Assembly (NCBI GenBank): GCA_043748455.1
Contig: JAYTNF010000400.1
Location: 1 to 9,464, forward strand
Reading direction: 5' to 3'
Source: JAAFKA01 sp043748455
Lineage (GTDB): Bacteria; Bacteroidota; Bacteroidia; Cytophagales; Thermoflexibacteraceae
Length of the DNA: 9,464 nt
Part shown: in pieces, positions 4,825 to 9,464 of the stretch
Layout: each line of letters opens with the position of its first letter
Numbering within the stretch: the stretch's first letter is position 1
The notes under the pieces: generated by a model
What the model saw: only the letters and a program-made list of their open reading frames with translations
Database searches by the model: none
What the model was told of the DNA's origin: nothing
Position numbers and translations under genes: made by a program

Positions 4825-6147
4825 ATGAAAAAAGTTGCGTTTTATACCTTAGGTTGCAAACTAAATTATTCTGAAACCTCGACTATTGGTCGCCAATTTG
4901 AACAAAAAGGCTATCAAAAAGTGGCATTTGAAGAGAGTCCCGATATTTTTATTATCAATACTTGTTCTGTAACAGAAAATGCTGATAAAAAATGTAAAAA
5001 ATTAGTGAAAGAAGCACGCCGAATTTCACCAAATTCTTACATTGCTATCATTGGCTGTTATGCACAATTAAAACCACAAGAAATTGCAAACATCGAAGGA
5101 GTTGATGCGGTTTTGGGTGCTGCCGAAAAATTCCGTTTGGTTGAATTATTAGACGGTTTTGTAAGACCAGAACAAACGCAAATATTTAATTCTGATATAG
5201 AAAACCTAAAAACTTTCAACCATTCTTATTCTTATGGTGAAAGAACTCGTGGCTTTTTGAAAGTGCAAGATGGTTGTAATTATAACTGTTCTTTCTGCAC
5301 AATTCCCTTAGCACGAGGCACAAGTCGTAGTGATGCTGTTGAAAATATACTCAAAACTGCACACGAAATAGCAAAAACTGACATCAAAGAAATTGTTATT
5401 ACAGGCGTAAATACGGGAGATTATGGCATTATTGAAGGTCGCAGAAAATATAAATTCATAGATTTATTACACGAGTTAGATGCAGTTGAAGGCATTGATA
5501 GATTTAGAATTTCGTCAATAGAGCCTAATTTATTGACAGATGAAATCATAGAATTTGTTGCCCAATCAAAAAGATTTGTGCCACATTTTCACATTCCTTT
5601 GCAGTCGGGCAGTAATCGTATTTTACGACTGATGTATCGCCGTTATCAACGTGAATTGTATGCAGAAAGAGTGCAAAAAATCAAGTCTTTAATGCCAAAT
5701 TGTTGTATTGGCGTTGATGTAATTGTTGGATTCCCAGATGAAACCGAAGCTGATTTCTTGGATTCCTATAATTTTTTGAATGAACTTGACATTTCTTATT
5801 TGCACGTTTTTACCTATTCAGAAAGACCAAATACAGATGCTGCAACCATGCCAAATTCTATTCCGATGTCAAAAAGAAGTGATAGGTCAAAAATGTTGCA
5901 TATTTTATCTGACAAAAAACGTAGGTATTTTTACGAAAAACATTTAGGTAACAACGCAACAGTTTTGTTTGAAAATGACATAGAAAATGGTAAAATGCAT
6001 GGTTTTACAGAAAATTATATTCGTGTAGCTGCAAAATATGACCCATTGCTTATCAATGAACTCAAACAAGTTTCGCTGTCGGCAATTAATGAAAATGGTG
6101 TTGTAGAGGTTTCAGAAGTAGAAATTGAATATAGTCATCATCATTAA
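4825..6147 (+). CDS. mtaB: tRNA t6A37 methylthiotransferase MtaB
   Basis: The 440-residue radical-SAM enzyme adds a methylthio group to N6-threonylcarbamoyladenosine at position 37 of ANN-decoding tRNAs, giving ms2t6A. The N-terminal UPF0004 domain carries the three cysteines of the auxiliary [4Fe-4S] cluster: Cys11 in TLGCKLNYSE, Cys47 in NTCSVTE and Cys78 in IGCYAQ. The NTCSVTE form fits MtaB better than MiaB or RimO. The radical-SAM CxxxCxxC is DGCNYNCSFC (Cys151, 155, 158), followed by the usual HIPLQSGS (256-263) and VDVIVGFPDET (297-307). The C-terminal stretch from about 375 fits a TRAM domain. The frame is open upstream to a GTG at 4780 inside the REP repeat, but the ATG at 4825 (MKKVAFYTLGCK) is the family start. 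Its promoter must lie within or beyond the repeat unit. The protein ends in HHH. Confidence 0.93.
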   Translation: MKKVAFYTLGCKLNYSETSTIGRQFEQKGYQKVAFEESPDIFIINTCSVTENADKKCKKLVKEARRISPNSYIAIIGCYAQLKPQEIANIEGVDAVLGAAEKFRLVELLDGFVRPEQTQIFNSDIENLKTFNHSYSYGERTRGFLKVQDGCNYNCSFCTIPLARGTSRSDAVENILKTAHEIAKTDIKEIVITGVNTGDYGIIEGRRKYKFIDLLHELDAVEGIDRFRISSIEPNLLTDEIIEFVAQSKRFVPHFHIPLQSGSNRILRLMYRRYQRELYAERVQKIKSLMPNCCIGVDVIVGFPDETEADFLDSYNFLNELDISYLHVFTYSERPNTDAATMPNSIPMSKRSDRSKMLHILSDKKRRYFYEKHLGNNATVLFENDIENGKMHGFTENYIRVAAKYDPLLINELKQVSLSAINENGVVEVSEVEIEYSHHH

Positions 6148-6231
6148 CAGAGAAATATTACTATTAATTTGATTTTCAATTCATAAATTGTCATACTTGT
6201 AATACTTCCATGATTCCATAACGTACATTTT

Positions 6232-8349
6232 ATGAATACAAATTTTATATATATTCTCTTTATTACTTGTTTATTCATTTTAGGTTTTATAAATCGTGTT
6301 TGTGCTCAAGACAAACAAAAAGAGCCAATAAAAGACTCTATAAAGACTATTTTTAGTTCCAGTGTTCAGGAAATTTTAAATTTTTCTGCCTTAAAAATAA
6401 AAGATGATGAAGTAAATATTGCAGGACGTTTTTCGCAAACCCAAGAACAAGCTCCTGCGGTAGTTAGTGTGATAACAAAGGAGGAAATCCAAAATTGGGG
6501 AGCAAGAGATATGGCAGATATTCTGAGACTTATCCCTGGTTTTGAATTTGCAATAGACGTACAAAGTTTGTTTGGGCTTGGTTTTAGAGGTATGTGGGGT
6601 CATGAAGGTAAAATATTATTGATGATAGATGGTAAAATTGTAAATTGTTTTGGCTATGGGAATACTAATTTTTTTGGAACCTACCCTGCTGCCATGATAG
6701 AAAGAATAGAAATTATTAGAGGTCCTGGTTCGGCTTTGTATGGTGGTTTTGCAGAAGTGGCAGTTATTAATATCATCACGCCAACTGGTAACCAATATAA
6801 TGGTATTCAGGCAAATATTTCGAGTGGTGTTATCGGAAATAATCTTAGTGATGGACTTGTTTTTAATGGAAATATTGCAGGTGGCATTAAGAAAAATGAT
6901 TTAGAACTTAGCATACAAGCAGGTTATAATGTTACGCCAACTTCTACTAAATTGTATACGGGTTTTAATGGCAGTAAATTGCAATTAGGTAATGAGTTAT
7001 CGCAACGCCAATGGCAACACCTTATAGCAAAACTCAAATATAAAAATCTATCAATATCCTATAATCGTAATGAAACAAACTATTTAGCACAAATACAATT
7101 TGGTTCAGTATTACCTCTTGTAAATACTAAACCACTTAATTTATTACAACATTATACAGAAACAATACAATTTAGTTATATTAAAAATATTACCAATCAA
7201 TGGAATACAGAATTATTAGTCGATGTATCAAGAGGAAATCCTATAACAGCAAGAGTTTTTCCACAAATATCCAGAGATATAAATGGTAATTTAGTGATGC
7301 CTGATGTTTCTGTTCAGTGGGAAAATATTTTAGCAAAAGGTTATAGAGCTAAAACAGAACTCTATTTTAATTATGACAAACAAACAATAGGAAGGCTAAC
7401 TTTGGGTGGTGGTTACCAATTAGATGCTGCAAATAGCATACAATTAGATGGGTTACCAGGTTTACAAAACTCTACTAATCAAGCTGATACTGCCTATTGG
7501 GTAACAAATCCTGCTCATTATGCTTTTTTTCAATATAATAAACAAATTAATAAATTTGGCATCACAGTAGGAAGTCGTTATGAAACTAACCGTTTTGGTG
7601 CTGCTTTTGCACCTCGTGTTGGTATTACATACGTATATAACAAACTGAATATCAAGATTTTATATGGTCGTGCCTTTCGTGTCCCGTTATTGTGGCAAGC
7701 ATATTCGAGACAATATAGTTCGTCAAAAAATCAACTTAGTCCTGAAATTACAGATACTTTTGAATTTGAAATTGGTTATAAATTTACAAAAAAATTAGCA
7801 ATAAAACTAAATTCATATTTTATTGCAATAGACAAACCAATCACATACATAGGTTCTGATAATTTATACCGTAATTTTGGCGAAATTGGAAGTCAAGGAA
7901 TAGAAAGTGAGTTAAATTATAAAGATGAAAAATTTGGTGCTTTTATAAACACTGCTTTCAATACACCCATAAACATAACTTCTGATATTTTTTTATCAGC
8001 TAACCGACAACATTTTTTAGGACTTGCGTCTTTAAAACTGAATGCAGGGGCATACATAAAACTGAATAAAATTACAATTTCTCCAACGTTTTCATGGGTA
8101 GGGGAGAGGTACGGACAGGCTAATACAACAGCAAAACCTATACAAAATACTTTATATCCTGCTACATTGATTAGTAATATCAATATTATATATAAAATCA
8201 CAAAAAAAATTGATATAAATCTATCATTTTATAATGTATTTGATGAAAGTTATTATTTACTGCAACCTTATTATGGTGGTCATGCACCTTTCCCAATTAA
8301 TAACAGACAAATTACATCAGGTATAATTTATAAAATTTCAGCTTTTTAG
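6232..8349 (+). CDS. TonB-dependent outer-membrane receptor
   Basis: The 705-residue protein starts with a signal peptide (hydrophobic core about 5-20, likely cleavage after VCA at 25). A plug domain follows at about 72-186: APAVVSVITKEEIQNWGARD, the IPGFEF turn (101-106), ILLMIDGKIV (128-137) and the signature IERIEIIRGPGSALYGG (156-172) ending INIITP. The rest is a beta-barrel rich in aromatic alternating strands, closing with NVFDESYY and a final Phe, as expected for BAM-inserted barrels. The size and the lack of an N-terminal carboxypeptidase-like domain place it with CirA/BtuB-like receptors rather than SusC. It would import a siderophore, cobalamin or similar ligand by proton-motive force through TonB. 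No SusD, lipoprotein or ABC partner is adjacent, so the ligand is unknown. It follows mtaB after 84 bases. Confidence 0.93.
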   Translation: MNTNFIYILFITCLFILGFINRVCAQDKQKEPIKDSIKTIFSSSVQEILNFSALKIKDDEVNIAGRFSQTQEQAPAVVSVITKEEIQNWGARDMADILRLIPGFEFAIDVQSLFGLGFRGMWGHEGKILLMIDGKIVNCFGYGNTNFFGTYPAAMIERIEIIRGPGSALYGGFAEVAVINIITPTGNQYNGIQANISSGVIGNNLSDGLVFNGNIAGGIKKNDLELSIQAGYNVTPTSTKLYTGFNGSKLQLGNELSQRQWQHLIAKLKYKNLSISYNRNETNYLAQIQFGSVLPLVNTKPLNLLQHYTETIQFSYIKNITNQWNTELLVDVSRGNPITARVFPQISRDINGNLVMPDVSVQWENILAKGYRAKTELYFNYDKQTIGRLTLGGGYQLDAANSIQLDGLPGLQNSTNQADTAYWVTNPAHYAFFQYNKQINKFGITVGSRYETNRFGAAFAPRVGITYVYNKLNIKILYGRAFRVPLLWQAYSRQYSSSKNQLSPEITDTFEFEIGYKFTKKLAIKLNSYFIAIDKPITYIGSDNLYRNFGEIGSQGIESELNYKDEKFGAFINTAFNTPINITSDIFLSANRQHFLGLASLKLNAGAYIKLNKITISPTFSWVGERYGQANTTAKPIQNTLYPATLISNINIIYKITKKIDINLSFYNVFDESYYLLQPYYGGHAPFPINNRQITSGIIYKISAF

Positions 8350-8374
8350 AATAAGCACTTTACATGCTTATTTG

Positions 8375-8623
8375 TAGCATAGACTAAAGTCCAATGCTAT
8401 TAAGCTAAGAAAAGTATTTTCTGCCCTGTAAGGGCTATATATTGTTAGAAAACGTACCCAAACCCACAAATCTATGCACGGTAGGTGCTAAACAATGGCG
8501 TGGTGTAGCACCTACGGTGCAAAAAAATTTAGTCGGTGCATACTTGCTACCAATATATAGCCCTTACATGGCAAAAAAAGGCACTTTTAAATAACTTCTT
8601 AGCTTAATAGCATTGGACTTTAG
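8375..8623. repeat. 249-bp nested inverted-repeat (MITE-like) element
   Basis: Three sets of arms are nested around one centre. The outer arms 8384-8411 and 8596-8623 are exact reverse complements over 28 bases. The middle arms 8423-8444 and 8551-8572 match at 21 of 22. The inner arms GCACGGTAGGTGCT (8476-8489) and AGCACCTACGGTGC (8507-8520) match at 13 of 14 around a 17-nt loop. The left end is also a local hairpin (TAGCAT 8375-8380 with ATGCTA 8394-8399, enclosing GACTAAAGTC). There is no coding frame. It fills the gap between the stops of two convergent genes. It may be a non-autonomous mobile repeat; a structured RNA or terminator is the alternative. Its ends contain TGGACTTTAG, half of the REP hairpin at 4625-4642. 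Confidence 0.7.
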
Positions 8624-8631
8624 CCTGTGCT

Positions 8632-8937
8632 TTACTTTTTCTCCACCAACTCTTTGTTAATCAAAATATTAAGCATACTATTCTTTGATTCTTCAACATC
8701 ATTTTGTGTAATAAATCGTATTTGTTTATAAATTCGGTACTCTTTTCTTTGAGTATCTTCTTCCCAAAAAACTATTAGTGTCATCACATCTGGACAAAAA
8801 GGCTCTGAACACGACAATTCACTTACCATAACCATGTCTCTTTCTGCAATTTTAAACACAATTCTTATTAATTGTTTCAGTTTTTGGCTAAAATTCTCGG
8901 CTTTGTCATTCTGTTTTGTAAAATTATGGTTTTCCAT
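8632..8937 (-). CDS. Small conserved-looking protein of unknown function
   Basis: A 101-residue soluble protein without signal peptide or membrane segment. The N-terminal 35 residues are charged and helix-prone. The middle contains SCSEPFCPDVMTLIVFW (42-58) with Cys43, Cys48 and Pro49, followed by KEYRIYKQIRFITQNDVEES (66-85). The C-terminus is helical and Lys-rich. I recall small Bacteroidota proteins with a similar pattern (acidic residue, Cys, four residues, Cys-Pro-Asp, then a hydrophobic strand and a second YKI(H/Y)K strand), without established function. I do not assign one. The ATG at 8937 is the only reasonable start. It converges with the TonB receptor gene across the 249-bp repeat element and lies downstream of the LRR gene on the same strand, 150 bases away. 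Confidence 0.7.
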   Translation of the reverse strand: MENHNFTKQNDKAENFSQKLKQLIRIVFKIAERDMVMVSELSCSEPFCPDVMTLIVFWEEDTQRKEYRIYKQIRFITQNDVEESKNSMLNILINKELVEKK

Positions 8938-8959
8938 ATTATTTGTAATGTCAATTTAG

Positions 8960-8989
8960 TTAGTACCTTAATTATCAAGGGGTTACTAA
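8960..8989. other. Bulged hairpin upstream of the 101-residue gene
   Basis: TTAGTACCTT (8960-8969) pairs with AAGG (8977-8980) and TACTAA (8984-8989), leaving a 3-base bulge and a 7-nt loop. It lies 23 bases before the start codon of the 8632-8937 gene (minus strand) and could be a leader structure, an operator half-site pair, or chance in AT-rich DNA. Confidence 0.3.
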
Positions 8990-9030
8990 AAAACTTAACT
9001 AACTTTGCTGCTAATTTTGTAGTTAAAGTT
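8985..9030 (-). terminator. Candidate intrinsic terminator of the LRR gene
   Basis: On the minus strand the arms AACTTTAACTA (9030-9020) and TAGTTAAGTT (9001-8992) pair with one bulged base around an 18-nt loop and run into TTTTTAGT. The T-run after the second arm, 58 bases past the LRR stop codon, fits Rho-independent termination, although the stem is AT-rich and the loop is large. Confidence 0.4.
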
Positions 9031-9087
9031 CTATAAATAGCCAATGACTGTTGTTCAAAATAATTCTGTTGTGGAATACTTTTTAAA

Positions 9088-9464
9088 CTAAATTTTTACT
9101 TTTTTAATTCCAACAATTTTTTCTTTCAAAAAACTTTCAAATTCTACCTTACAATTAGGTTTCTGAATTAGAAACTGTTTTATATTTTCTTCAACTATTT
9201 TTGTGGAAAAACAAGTAATTTTTTGCAAGTTTTCTAAGTCTTTTAAAAATAATAAATCTTCAATATCAGTATAAACACAATTTAATTCTCTTAACTTTTT
9301 TAGCTTTGCCAATGACATAAAATTTTCGAGATTAGTGTTAGAACAGTTAACTATTTCAAGTTTCAATAAGTTTTCAACAGGTTTCAAATCTATAATAGAC
9401 AAACTATTTGTGCAATTTAATTCTTTTAAATCTAAAATAGTTTGCATTTCTTTTTCCGAAATTT
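9088..9464 (-). CDS. Leucine-rich-repeat protein, C-terminal part (5' end outside window)
   Basis: The frame is open from the window edge to a TAA at 9088-9090. The Met at 9447 is inside an uninterrupted frame (ISEKEM...), so it is probably not the start. At least four repeats of about 22 residues are visible: LKELNCTNS, LLKLEIVNCSNTNL, LRELNCVYTDI and LQKITCFSTKI. Numbered from the Met at 9447, Cys12, Cys35, Cys57 and Cys79 fall at the same place in each repeat, the LxLxC position of the concave strand, as in internalin-like bacterial LRRs. After residue 85 a non-repeat cap ends in a Lys-rich tail. LRR proteins bind other proteins, and the partner here is unknown. No sorting signal or anchor is seen at the C-terminus, so the location is undecided. 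The gene precedes the 101-residue gene on the same strand. Confidence 0.8.
   Translation of the reverse strand, partial: ISEKEMQTILDLKELNCTNSLSIIDLKPVENLLKLEIVNCSNTNLENFMSLAKLKKLRELNCVYTDIEDLLFLKDLENLQKITCFSTKIVEENIKQFLIQKPNCKVEFESFLKEKIVGIKKVKI

Noticed and set aside
6177..6190. Hairpin CAATT-cata-AATTG between mtaB and the TonB receptor as terminator or operator.
   Set aside because: Five A/T-rich pairs in AT-rich DNA are easily due to chance, and no T-run follows.
8375..8623. Known riboswitch or other named RNA.
   Set aside because: It lies downstream of both neighbouring genes, and no conserved core of a known riboswitch class was recognised.

Overview
The window is AT-rich chromosomal DNA from a member of the Bacteroidota. 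The signs are a DUF2807 (head GIN) protein, a short ATP synthase epsilon subunit, start codons preceded by A/T-rich stretches without a clear Shine-Dalgarno sequence, sequences matching the Bacteroidota -7 box (TAnnTTTG), and long perfect A/T-rich palindromes between genes. The genus cannot be told from the sequence.

Layout. The 3' end of a DUF2807 gene (+, 1-236) converges with atpC (-, 316-564), with a perfect 58-nt palindrome between them. A gene-free stretch (565-976) with inverted repeats follows, then sufS (-, 977-2194) and a POT/PTR peptide transporter (-, 2308-3750). Next comes a compact REP/RAYT unit (3874-4804): a REP-associated tyrosine transposase (HUH/Y1 class) flanked on both sides by short GGACT...AGTCC hairpins. 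After it come mtaB (+, 4825-6147), a TonB-dependent outer-membrane receptor (+, 6232-8349), a 249-bp nested inverted-repeat element (8375-8623), a small protein of unknown function (-, 8632-8937) and the C-terminal part of a leucine-rich-repeat protein (-, 9088 to the window end).

The housekeeping genes (atpC, sufS, mtaB) are not arranged with their usual partners, so there is no single pathway here. They read as a patchwork of single genes separated by palindromes and mobile repeats.

The most interesting part is the REP/RAYT unit. It is bounded by exact 26-bp inverted repeats and has the same hairpin pair at the same 41-bp spacing on each side of the transposase. It contains an exact 78-bp tandem duplication, and the transposase stop codon lies inside the GTAG foot of a repeat. 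A larger repeat element 3.8 kb away (8375-8623) carries half of the same hairpin core at its ends and could be a non-autonomous relative. RAYT/REP systems are known in general. I did not find evidence for a wholly new class of system, but this particular repeat family and its architecture deserve a check.
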